From NCBI GenBank assembly GCA_900319005.1, contig ONMV01000003.1, positions 175,420 to 239,419 of the forward strand: 64,000 nt of DNA, in the 5' to 3' direction. The notes below the pieces were generated by a model. That model did no database searches. It was not told the DNA's origin and saw nothing but the letters and a program-made list of their open reading frames with translations. Both the position numbers and the translations under genes were made by a program. Below, piece after piece: positions 46,901 through 55,120 of this stretch (position 1 is its first letter; every line of letters starts with the position of its first letter). The stretch comes from an uncultured Bacteroidales bacterium (lineage in GTDB: Bacteria > Bacteroidota > Bacteroidia > Bacteroidales > Paludibacteraceae).

Positions 46901-49900
46901 TCTCTGGCTACCGATCCGCAGCCGGTATCGGATGTAGAGGCTTCGGAAATTACCCAGACTGGTGCCAAACTTGCTTGGACTGAGAATGGTAAGGCTGCTA
47001 AATGGGAAGTGAAAGTCTTTGCGGAGGCTCCCGAAGACCCAGAGACAGCAGAAGCAGTTTGGTCGGCTACCGTTACCGAGAAACAGGCTGTTGCAACTGG
47101 TCTGAACCACTCTACGCAGTATTACGCTTATGTTCGTTCCGTGCAAGACAACGGCAACGGTGCATGGGGTAGTAGTTCCTTCTTTACCGAGTGTGGCACC
47201 TTTGCTACTCCGTTTACTGAGGATTGGGAGAGTTGGGCAACAGGTGCTAATACGTTGTCCGCTTGCTTCACGCAGACTGCTGGTATGCAGGTAGCCGGTT
47301 CTAGTTCGCCGAATGCAACGGTGAAGACTGGTCAGGTTATCAAGTTCAATGCAACCTCTACCAACAAAGAACCGATGCTTGTTCTTCCTGAGTTTGACAA
47401 ACCGATCAAGACCTTGCAGCTCACGATGAATGCCAGCCCTTATAGTTCTTCGTATGTAGGCGATGCTTCCTATACTGAGATTGGTGTACTGGAAGCCAAT
47501 GACAACTTTGTCAAGATCGCGGAGTATCGATTCAACTTGAGTGATGTGAAGGCTTGGGATGAGGTCTTTGTTAACTTTAGTGCTTATACCGGTGAAGGTG
47601 GCAGAATAGCTATCCGTACTCCGTATGCTACGGTTAACAAGACCATTCATATCTGCTTCGATAACTTGGTAGTTGAAGAGATTCCTACGATTGATGTAGA
47701 AGATATTGATTCTATCAGCGCAAAAATCAGTTGGGAGAAGGGTAAGACCGAGAATGCATGGAACCTCAAGATCAGTTCGACTGAATTGGAGGATCCGGCT
47801 ACCGGTAATGCAGATGTCTTCAGCGGTAAGGTAACCGAGCAGAGCAAGGTTATCGACGGCCTCGAAGGCAACACTACCTATTATATTTATGTTCAATCGG
47901 TAGATGAGGAACTCGAGTGCGAAGGTCAGTGGAGCAACGCAAAATCGTTCAAGACCACTTGTAAGAAACAGACCTTCCCGTATGAGGAGGACTTCGAGAG
48001 TTACGAGACAGGTTCCGGTAAAGACCTCGGCTGTAACACGCTTAGCGGTCCGGATGCCAACCACTCGTATATCTCTACAAAGGGTGGCAGCAAGGCACTC
48101 TATCTGCGTCAGGCTACGAAGGGTAATCACAACTACTTTGCCTTCCCAGCTTTGGCGGTTGATTCCGTAAAGCGTCTGCAACTCAGTATGCAGGTTTATT
48201 CGGGTGGTACAACGGCTACAACCAAGTATGCTTTTGAGGTAGGTATTATGACCGATCCGAACGACCCGAGTACCTTTGTAGCGACGCATAAGGATACGGT
48301 GATGGGTGCTTCGACGGCTTATGACCGTTCGTATACCTTTGAAAACTATAAGGGTGACGAGACGGGAACCAAATTCGGAACATTCATCGCTCTCAAGTCA
48401 ATGGAGTCCACCAACGCTACCGGTTCTACCAGTGCAGGTTATGTATATATTGACAATGTATATATTGACTTCATTGAGACTTGTCCGGCTCCGACAGATT
48501 TGCAAACAGACTCTGTAGGTATCTATGGTGCTAAATTCACTTGGTTGACGGATGATAAGACTGTTCCGCATCGCATCCGCGTCTATGACGATGCAGCGGC
48601 TAAACCGAGCAGCGAAGACTTCATTAAAGAGGTTGTAGTTAGCGATACCACTAGTGTTATCATCGAAGGTCTTCAGTCGCTCACGAAGTACTATGCTTTT
48701 GTTCGCAAGGAGTGCGCTCCGAACGACTTAAGCAAGTGGAGTAGCGCATGGGCCTTCAAGACTGAGTGTCCCGAGAAGCGCGAGTTGCCGTATGAGGAAG
48801 GTTTCGATGGTGATACCAACCCGTTGGCTGACTACTGCTGGGTAAGTTATATGGTTCAAGGTCCTTCAGGCTGTACGACCGATAACACCGCTAAGTCTTC
48901 TACTTCGGCTAAGAAAGATGGTACGCGCGGTCTATATCTGGTATATAGCGAAGTTTCTTCTCAGGCAGGTGGTTCTTGCGTTGGTACCCACCGCGCAGCG
49001 GCCATCACCCCGGCTTTGGATGTAGAGAACCTGAGCGAGTTGTTGCTCTACTTCGATGTGAAGTCCAGCTCTTCGACCGCGAAGGCAGGTGTTAAGATTG
49101 AGGCTGTTTCCGATCAAACTAAGGATGCAGACGCTATCTATATCACCACCATCAACGATATCGAGTATGGTTCATGGAAGAAAGCATATGTTCGCATTGC
49201 GGACTACTATACTTCTGTTCAGGCATACAAGTATCTGCGCTTCACGACCACTACTGCTGCCGGTGCATACATCGATAACTTGGTATTGACCAAGGATCTG
49301 AATGTCGTACTGCCGGTTGAAGCATTGAAAGTGCAGATGTTGACGGAGAGCAGTATCAAGTTCTCGTTCGTGGAGAATACGCCTTCGGTTAACCAATGGC
49401 AAGTGGCGTATGTAGCTGCCGGTGGTGACATCGCAGATGCAACGGTGAAGACCATTGACGAGACTGAATATACGATAGAGGGCTTGGCGGCTAACACCAG
49501 CTATGATATCTACGTTCGCGGTAATGTAGAAGGCAATGCATGGGTTGGTCCGTTGACGGCTACTACTATCCAGACACCGGCACCGCTTCCGCTCATCACA
49601 GGATTTGAGGATGATGCTGATAAATGGGTAATCTATAAGACGAAAACCGTACAAGGCGATTCGTATCCTAACTTCTTTATCGTTGGCGACGCAGATAAGT
49701 GCGGAGCTGCGGGTGAAAAGGCATTGTTCATTACGAATGATAGTATTTCGTATGCTTATCAGACCAAGGATGCACAAGGAGAAATCGGATTCTCGAATGC
49801 TTGGGCGACATGTAATATCAACATCGAAGGTGCCGGAACGTACAAGTTCAGCTTTAAGGTCAAAGTTCCTGCTAACAAGGAGAATGAAAGCGATTATGCA

Positions 49901-52645
49901 AATGCACACTTGTTCCCTGCCGGTGCTTCCATCCTTGCAGGAACGGCTACTATGTTAAATGGAAAAACACGTGCTGGTACGGCTGTAACAGATGTTCCTG
50001 CTGACAATATCTACTCATTGATGGGTAAGACTCTCCACGAGAATGAGTGGATTTGGGTTACGAAGTCGATTGATGTGGAAGAGGCTGGTATCTATACACT
50101 TGCTATCTTCTGGTATAATGCATCGGTAGGTGCACAGTATGGTGAGGCCATAGCTGTTGACTCTGTCATTGTAGAGGAATACCTCTGCACCACGCCGAAG
50201 GATATCGAGTACACCAACCGTGCTGCTAATGAGGTTAGCCTCAAGTGGTTCGGCGGTAAGTGCAAGAACTTTGAGTATGTACTCTCTCGCTATGCGAACT
50301 TAGGTAATCCTGCCCTCATCGATGCGGAGGATAAGGTGGCTTACGGTACGCTGACCGAAGGTCCGGCTGTAACGCTGACTAACCTCATGCCGCAGACTAA
50401 GTACAGCTTCTATGTTCGTACGATCTGCGAGGACGGTACTACCGATTGGGTTGAGTATGACTTCCTTACTCCTTGTGGTAAGTATGACCTGCCATACACG
50501 GAAGGTTTCTTCGAGGATGCTCCTGAGTGCTGGACTCTCAGTGGTGCTACTGCAGGAAAAACTTCTGTAGGTACTTCTGCAAATCATGAGGAATGGCGTC
50601 GTCTGTTGTTGGCCAACAATGGTTATGCGATCCTGCCTGAATTGGCGGTTGACCTCAAGAATGTGGAAGTGGAGATTGGTCTCTTCAATACGACTGCGAA
50701 CTATGGCGCTATTTCGCTCGGCGTGATGGATAATACCTATGACGTGGATTCGTACAAGGAGATTGCCTTCTTCCAGACCCAGACCAAGCCTGCAAGCACC
50801 GGTTCTTACGTCCCGACCCAATTGGAGGTATTCAATAAGATGATGAATCTCTATCAGGGAACAGGTAAGGTATTGGCTATCAAGAATGCAACGGCTAACT
50901 CTATCGGCGTGAAGTATGTCAAACTGACCGAACTGCCTGACTGTGTGAAACCGCAGCAGGTTGAGTTGACCTTTGTCAAAGATAATGAGGCAACTGTGAA
51001 CTGGTTGGCAGGTCTCGAAGAGGCTTGGGAAATTCAACTCAATGACTCTGTTATTGAGAACGTGACGACCAATCCGTATAAACTGACCAACCTCGAGCAG
51101 GGTACGGTTTATACCGTAGCTGTTCGTGCTATCTGCGATGAGAATAGCAAGAGCGAGTGGTCACTCCCGGCTACTTTCCAAACTGCTTGTGGTGTGAACG
51201 CACTGCCGATGTTTGAGGACTTCAGTTCTTTGACAGAATCGAACAGCCGTGCTACGATAACCTGCTGGAGCAATATGGTTACCGATCTGCCAATCGAGTC
51301 CGTATTCAATGGTACGGCAAGTCCGTATGAGCCGGCATCCAGTGTATATTACACCTACACATGGATTGCGAACTATCTCACTCAATTGGGTGATGACCAC
51401 CAGTTGTTGTTCTTCGGTAGTTCATTGCTTACAAGCGGTCCGAAGTATCGTTGGATGATTACGCCGCAGTATGCAATCGATGGCAAGGCTTCGCTCAGCT
51501 TCGATGTTCGTCATACGGATAATAAGAACTGTGCTGCGAAACCCGACGGACGCTTCATTGTCGCTATCTCTACCGATAATGGCGCTACTTGGAAAGAGGC
51601 GGATGCTACCGTGATTACGGATATTGATTCGGTTTATACCACCAAGTCCGTTTTGCTTGATAAGTATGCTGGCCAGAACATCCGTGTAGCCTTCTACATG
51701 GAGAACCTCGGCGGTACGACTACTTCCGGTAAGGGTAGTGGTATCTTCACGCTCCTGGATAACATCCGCATGAACTGCACCGATGAGTATGCATATACCG
51801 ACAACGCTTGCCAAGGCTATGCCTATGAAGGTAATGGCTTTGAGATCCAACCGGAAGATCTGCCGGTAGCCGGAGCTGATAGCACCTACTATCGCTTCGC
51901 TGCTAACAAAGAGAACGGTTGTGATAGCGTCATCGCCCTGACTATCACTACACGCACGGCGTCGGAGATAGCTCCTGTTTACGCTACAATCTGCCAAGGG
52001 GAGGTATATGAGTTTGGTGGACAGAATCTCACCGAGCCGAACCCGGCTGACAAACCGTACTTCATCACCGGTGCAAACCAATACGGTTGCGATAGTACCA
52101 TCTATCTCTACCTCACGGTGGCTCCGGCGGATACCTCTGCTGTAGTGGAGAAGACGATTCATCAGGATGATTCCTATATCATCGATGAGTTCTTCACTCT
52201 CCCGACGGAGACAGCTATCGGCGTTACGGTAGATACCATCGTGAAGACTAATGATTGCTCGTTCAACCATTATGTCATCACTCTGATCTGCCATAACGAT
52301 ACGACTACCATTCCGGTTGAGATAGCGGTAGATGAACTGCCCTATGAGGTTGACGAAATCTACACTATCCCGGAAGGAACTCCGGTTGGCTCGTATGAGG
52401 AAGTATTACCGAATGGTAAAGAGTGTAGTTATAACCTCTACGTCGTTACCATCACGGATGTCATAACCGGTCTCATCAACCTGTCCGATGAGGTAGAGCG
52501 TATTGATGTATATGATGCGCTTGGACGTAAGGTGCGTTCGATCCGTCACGGTGAAGAACAGTACCAACTCCCGACCGGCGTTTATATGCTGCAAACCATT
52601 ATGAAGAGCGGAGCTGTGGTTAACCACAAAGCAACTCTGAAATAA
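43940..52645 (+). CDS. Giant jelly-roll/Fn3 surface protein with T9SS signal
   Basis: A 2,901-residue secreted protein. Signal peptide (LLVTMLMVLGLTTATAQ), then alternating units: about ten jelly-roll domains of cleaved-adhesin/MAM type (openings such as FSEDFENAISTCYTI, YEEDFESYETGSG, closings such as FMDDIRIEAASACP and YIDNVYIDFIETCP) and nine Fn3 domains (for example LKWIETGNATEWNLVLS, LQPNTTYYAYVQAGCGSSEW). Near residues 2658 and 2714 are two GCDS modules, and the C-terminus is a full T9SS type A signal (IDVYDALGRKVRSI ... LPTGVYMLQ). Such domains occur in HagA and gingipain adhesin regions of Porphyromonas. I infer a surface adhesin, perhaps processed by the adjacent C10 protease. Confidence 0.88.
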   Translation: MKRLFTHCLLVTMLMVLGLTTATAQKSVLDESFASGSKPAGWTVGSYWNFSDGNAKFNAPFENGADTMVSPLLNLSELDNQPSVAFTYSIAANGDKVNELQVLYRASEAAEWSVLETFAQATEKTDWKSALPVNSSSIQIAIAGAYKQGGETRVYRLSVENKTEAAELPTGLKIEDLTTNSVTLWWDVCSSLKFVQYNLKVNSSKMTDMSAQADIVDNVGWGITDEFYELSDLKPNKTYWFYVQYDCGDGDVSPWAEMDFRTPCEAISGSFSEDFENAISTCYTIIKGGANAEVSGEYAYNSQRAFKSNSVKGKYNYFILPEFNGNVQNYQVSFMAASADGGNTYARTVTVGVCTEATAEGFTAVKTLNLPKGRVWEQVVVTLKGYNGTGKYIAFQFGNEDKENRLFMDDIRIEAASACPKPMFLEVSEINPNSAKLKWIETGNATEWNLVLSTKPLANPEDIEPDASKGEFAGSVSTNPYKLTNLQPNTTYYAYVQAGCGSSEWTNAVEFKTSRAVSYPYSEHFDRLDPDAYTNDMYAVPSGWVMDCRNAHEGGTYYDQQPSESTYKSFVPYVVTSQNNETTAYVKAALQLKGQSDGTGSTSANVGIAMLPAMPKAVNTMMITFWAKATSGNHTLKVGVANTQSNELTPGQQFGANITEVGEATILKDEWKQYKVLLTNYTGEGRYIVLYLKPGTSTSTVYIDDIEIDDAPDCNAVSTVSATATGIDKATVEWTDASSSTSWTLKVSSTEIDPTSADGDIVAAQTVNAKTYDITGLAMGQTYYIYVSPTCGDAWMSTTVTTLVGLQVPYYNDFQDENQGSNAARGPKNWTLGNINVTAALGTQTNIPYVYNTAMTGAPADVVKPNLYFYHSNSATNAGAYAIMPELLNANVKDLKMSFYGSYNSTTVTANYSKGMIRVGVVDNPSDINKTNAFTKVTPIKTLYCSAPKITELFTVDFSEYAGSGKYIVFYSDTAKYNYFMLDNLTISLATDPQPVSDVEASEITQTGAKLAWTENGKAAKWEVKVFAEAPEDPETAEAVWSATVTEKQAVATGLNHSTQYYAYVRSVQDNGNGAWGSSSFFTECGTFATPFTEDWESWATGANTLSACFTQTAGMQVAGSSSPNATVKTGQVIKFNATSTNKEPMLVLPEFDKPIKTLQLTMNASPYSSSYVGDASYTEIGVLEANDNFVKIAEYRFNLSDVKAWDEVFVNFSAYTGEGGRIAIRTPYATVNKTIHICFDNLVVEEIPTIDVEDIDSISAKISWEKGKTENAWNLKISSTELEDPATGNADVFSGKVTEQSKVIDGLEGNTTYYIYVQSVDEELECEGQWSNAKSFKTTCKKQTFPYEEDFESYETGSGKDLGCNTLSGPDANHSYISTKGGSKALYLRQATKGNHNYFAFPALAVDSVKRLQLSMQVYSGGTTATTKYAFEVGIMTDPNDPSTFVATHKDTVMGASTAYDRSYTFENYKGDETGTKFGTFIALKSMESTNATGSTSAGYVYIDNVYIDFIETCPAPTDLQTDSVGIYGAKFTWLTDDKTVPHRIRVYDDAAAKPSSEDFIKEVVVSDTTSVIIEGLQSLTKYYAFVRKECAPNDLSKWSSAWAFKTECPEKRELPYEEGFDGDTNPLADYCWVSYMVQGPSGCTTDNTAKSSTSAKKDGTRGLYLVYSEVSSQAGGSCVGTHRAAAITPALDVENLSELLLYFDVKSSSSTAKAGVKIEAVSDQTKDADAIYITTINDIEYGSWKKAYVRIADYYTSVQAYKYLRFTTTTAAGAYIDNLVLTKDLNVVLPVEALKVQMLTESSIKFSFVENTPSVNQWQVAYVAAGGDIADATVKTIDETEYTIEGLAANTSYDIYVRGNVEGNAWVGPLTATTIQTPAPLPLITGFEDDADKWVIYKTKTVQGDSYPNFFIVGDADKCGAAGEKALFITNDSISYAYQTKDAQGEIGFSNAWATCNINIEGAGTYKFSFKVKVPANKENESDYANAHLFPAGASILAGTATMLNGKTRAGTAVTDVPADNIYSLMGKTLHENEWIWVTKSIDVEEAGIYTLAIFWYNASVGAQYGEAIAVDSVIVEEYLCTTPKDIEYTNRAANEVSLKWFGGKCKNFEYVLSRYANLGNPALIDAEDKVAYGTLTEGPAVTLTNLMPQTKYSFYVRTICEDGTTDWVEYDFLTPCGKYDLPYTEGFFEDAPECWTLSGATAGKTSVGTSANHEEWRRLLLANNGYAILPELAVDLKNVEVEIGLFNTTANYGAISLGVMDNTYDVDSYKEIAFFQTQTKPASTGSYVPTQLEVFNKMMNLYQGTGKVLAIKNATANSIGVKYVKLTELPDCVKPQQVELTFVKDNEATVNWLAGLEEAWEIQLNDSVIENVTTNPYKLTNLEQGTVYTVAVRAICDENSKSEWSLPATFQTACGVNALPMFEDFSSLTESNSRATITCWSNMVTDLPIESVFNGTASPYEPASSVYYTYTWIANYLTQLGDDHQLLFFGSSLLTSGPKYRWMITPQYAIDGKASLSFDVRHTDNKNCAAKPDGRFIVAISTDNGATWKEADATVITDIDSVYTTKSVLLDKYAGQNIRVAFYMENLGGTTTSGKGSGIFTLLDNIRMNCTDEYAYTDNACQGYAYEGNGFEIQPEDLPVAGADSTYYRFAANKENGCDSVIALTITTRTASEIAPVYATICQGEVYEFGGQNLTEPNPADKPYFITGANQYGCDSTIYLYLTVAPADTSAVVEKTIHQDDSYIIDEFFTLPTETAIGVTVDTIVKTNDCSFNHYVITLICHNDTTTIPVEIAVDELPYEVDEIYTIPEGTPVGSYEEVLPNGKECSYNLYVVTITDVITGLINLSDEVERIDVYDALGRKVRSIRHGEEQYQLPTGVYMLQTIMKSGAVVNHKATLK

Positions 52646-52654
52646 TGTATTCTC

Positions 52655-52682
52655 GGATAGCCCGATTGGGTTCGGGCTATCT
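52655..52682 (+). other. Stem-loop after the giant gene
   Basis: GATAGCCCGA (52656-52665) and TCGGGCTATC (52672-52681) form a 10-bp stem with a 6-base loop. There is no T run, so it may stabilise the upstream mRNA or attenuate transcription without ending it. Confidence 0.6.
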
Positions 52683-52690
52683 GTCCAAGT

Positions 52691-52722
52691 AAAGTTTAAA
52701 GTTTAAAGTTTAAAGTTTAAAG
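52691..52722. repeat. Heptanucleotide repeat (AAAGTTT x 4.6) before the C10 protease
   Basis: Four full AAAGTTT units plus AAAG, ending 4 bases before the GTG start codon at 52727. It fills most of the space where ribosome binding would take place. Confidence 0.85.
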
Positions 52723-52726
52723 ATAG

Positions 52727-55117
52727 GTGAAGCGTCTTTTGATCATAGGAATGGCCTTATGGGCGGCTGTCCATCTGAGCGCCGGTATCCGCACCGCTGC
52801 GGATGCTCTCCGCATTGCTGAGGACTTTATGGAGACTAGTGTTCCTAGGGCTTCTAGGATTCCTAAGGCTCCTAGTTCTCCTAGTTCAGCCGGTCCCGTT
52901 ATCGCCGATTCCTCGGCGATATACCTCGCTGTCAATACCTCGCCGGGCTATGTACTGGTGGGAGCTGATGAGCGTTTGCCTCAGGTGCTTGCATATAGCG
53001 ATACCGGCGCTTTTGATCCCGAGAATATCTCTCCCGAGTTCCAATACTGGATGACCTGCTATGAGGAAGAACTAAACCAAATCCAACAGCGAACCGGTCT
53101 ATCAGCGAAGCGCTCTATCAGCGCAAGCGGTCTAACTGCGATTCCCCCTCTCTGCCCTTCCCAATGGAACCAGAGTGCCCCGTATAATAAGTTCGCACCC
53201 ATGTATAATGAAAAGGGTGGGCAATGCGTCACGGGATGTGTGGCTACTGCGATGGCGCAAATCATGTTTACCCATCGTTATCCGCAGTATGGCACCGGCT
53301 CACATTCCTATCTATGGGTATGTACCAATCCTGTAGGAGCTACTGCTACCCTCTCTGCGGATTTCGGGCAGACTGTCTATCAATGGGAGAACATGCTCCC
53401 TTCCTATAAATCCGGCTATACGCTCGCCCAGGCGGATGCTGTGGCTACCCTGATGTACCATTGCGGCGTGGCGGTGAATATGGGTTACGGACAATCGTCC
53501 GGTGCTTATACGGCGGAAGTTCCCCTCGCGCTGAAGACTTATTTCGGCTATGATGCCAATTATCAGCGCATCCAGAAAGTGATGTACGCACCCGATAGTC
53601 TGGCCGCTATCGTGCGCGCCGAGTTAAACGCCAAAAGACCGGTGCTCATCAGCGGCTCCAATGATGAGGGAGGACACGCTTTCGTTTGCGACGGATGCGA
53701 CAATAAAGGCTTTTTCCATATCAACTGGGGATGGGGGGGCAGCAATGACGGATATTTTCTGCTCACTGCCCTCAACCCCGGCTCCAAACAGGGTATAGGC
53801 GGCACAACGCAGGGCTATAACAAAGGAACGACGTTCTTTATCGGTCTCCAGCCTGCTGCGGCTGCTTCGCCTAAACCGATACCGCAATTAGCCGCACGAC
53901 AACTCTCTGTGAGCGACGAATCGTTCAGCCGCACCAAAGCTTTCTCCGCTTCGGTGGAGCGATTGGAGAATTTCGGTCTGGACGATTTCTCCGGTGCGTA
54001 TGGAATAGCCCTCTACGACGAGGATGAATCGCACTTGATTGCGCTCCTAGCGCAAAACAGTGCCTATTCGCTCAAGGCAGGTTATCATCGGACCACATTG
54101 GCTACTTTTGATAACCTCAAGATACCTGCCTCCCTGCCGGAGGGAACCTACCATCTCTCTTTCGTCTATCGCAATGCCAACTATGATTGGATGAGGATGT
54201 TAATGACCCAGGATGACTATTTCCGGACGCTGGAGGTCACTCCTTCTACCGTCACTTTCTATCCCAATGATGCACCCGCGGAGTTGTCGCTGGAGGCACC
54301 TATCGCCTTCCCTGAGGGCACCAATAACGACTCGGTACCCATGACCGGACTGCCACTCTCTTTTATTGTGAAGAATACCGGCGGTACGTTCCGCGGAGAG
54401 ATATCCGCCCGTATATACAAAGGGGCATTCTCGAAGGGGCAGTACGAGGTAATGGATGAAGTGGTCATTCGTCGCAGCCAATCGCTGGCATCTGCTCTGC
54501 AGGAGAATTTTGATGCCAACCTCTTGCTCGATACACAGTATAAAATGAGACTCTGTTGGCGAGCTGACGCGAATGATGCTTGGCATAATTTCGAACCCGC
54601 GGAGTATGCCGAACTGCCATTTAAGTTATACGACCCCGATTACCATCTTTCCCTGACCGACACCATCCATTTTGATAATAATGACAGTGTCCCCCGTACG
54701 CACGCCAACCTCTATTATTCGATTAAGAACACAGGTGCTGTTTTCCATGGTCAGTTGCAGGTGTCTTTCTATGAGGGACCTTTCTCACGGGGGAAGAGTT
54801 CGCTTCAGGAGATCACTGTGGGTACGGGAGAAACGCTCTCGGGAGCTTTCTCCGGTCCGCTGGAGCAACTGCCCGGCACCTATGAGGTCATTCTGAGATA
54901 TCGGGAAAAAGAGGGCGATTGGATGGACTTCACGGATGTGATCGGAGATAACCTTGGAGATATCTTTGCTACCGTCTATGAGGATACACCTACCGACCTT
55001 GAGGAGGTAAATCATCAATTTGAAATCATAAATCGTAAATATATCCAATCCGGACACCTCTTCATTGAGCGCGACGGAAAGACCTATAATGTGTTAGGAA
55101 TAATGCTGAAAAAATAA
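52727..55117 (+). CDS. C10-family cysteine protease, secreted, short C-terminal tag
   Basis: A 796-residue protein with GTG start and signal peptide MKRLLIIGMALWAAVHLSAG. Residues 21-130 are the Spi-type propeptide (AADALRIAEDFM ... GYVLVGADERLPQVLAYS), and the peptidase domain runs to about 380. Catalytic Cys171 lies in CVTGCVATAMAQIM and catalytic His317 in GGHAFVCDG, followed by FHINWGWGGSNDGYFLL. Two beta-sandwich domains follow (about 390-590 and 640-760), and the tail is GHLFIERDGKTYNVLGIML. The prodomain holds five tripeptides of xPR/xPS type (39-53) from a 9-bp repeat. It resembles streptopain and the interpain of oral Prevotella; substrate unknown, with the neighbouring adhesins as candidates. 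Confidence 0.92.
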   Translation: MKRLLIIGMALWAAVHLSAGIRTAADALRIAEDFMETSVPRASRIPKAPSSPSSAGPVIADSSAIYLAVNTSPGYVLVGADERLPQVLAYSDTGAFDPENISPEFQYWMTCYEEELNQIQQRTGLSAKRSISASGLTAIPPLCPSQWNQSAPYNKFAPMYNEKGGQCVTGCVATAMAQIMFTHRYPQYGTGSHSYLWVCTNPVGATATLSADFGQTVYQWENMLPSYKSGYTLAQADAVATLMYHCGVAVNMGYGQSSGAYTAEVPLALKTYFGYDANYQRIQKVMYAPDSLAAIVRAELNAKRPVLISGSNDEGGHAFVCDGCDNKGFFHINWGWGGSNDGYFLLTALNPGSKQGIGGTTQGYNKGTTFFIGLQPAAAASPKPIPQLAARQLSVSDESFSRTKAFSASVERLENFGLDDFSGAYGIALYDEDESHLIALLAQNSAYSLKAGYHRTTLATFDNLKIPASLPEGTYHLSFVYRNANYDWMRMLMTQDDYFRTLEVTPSTVTFYPNDAPAELSLEAPIAFPEGTNNDSVPMTGLPLSFIVKNTGGTFRGEISARIYKGAFSKGQYEVMDEVVIRRSQSLASALQENFDANLLLDTQYKMRLCWRADANDAWHNFEPAEYAELPFKLYDPDYHLSLTDTIHFDNNDSVPRTHANLYYSIKNTGAVFHGQLQVSFYEGPFSRGKSSLQEITVGTGETLSGAFSGPLEQLPGTYEVILRYREKEGDWMDFTDVIGDNLGDIFATVYEDTPTDLEEVNHQFEIINRKYIQSGHLFIERDGKTYNVLGIMLKK
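52832..52885. repeat. 9-bp tandem repeat in the C10 prodomain
   Basis: Units of the form NNTCCTAGG: 52841, 52850, 52859, 52868 and 52877, with a looser unit at 52832. Each unit gives one tripeptide, so copy changes keep the frame. Confidence 0.75.
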
Positions 55118-55120
55118 AGA

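Noticed and set aside
46400-48289. 629-codon minus-strand frame inside the giant gene
   Set aside because: Antisense shadow of repetitive Fn3/jelly-roll coding sequence, rich in I, R and C, with no signal peptide or known motif.
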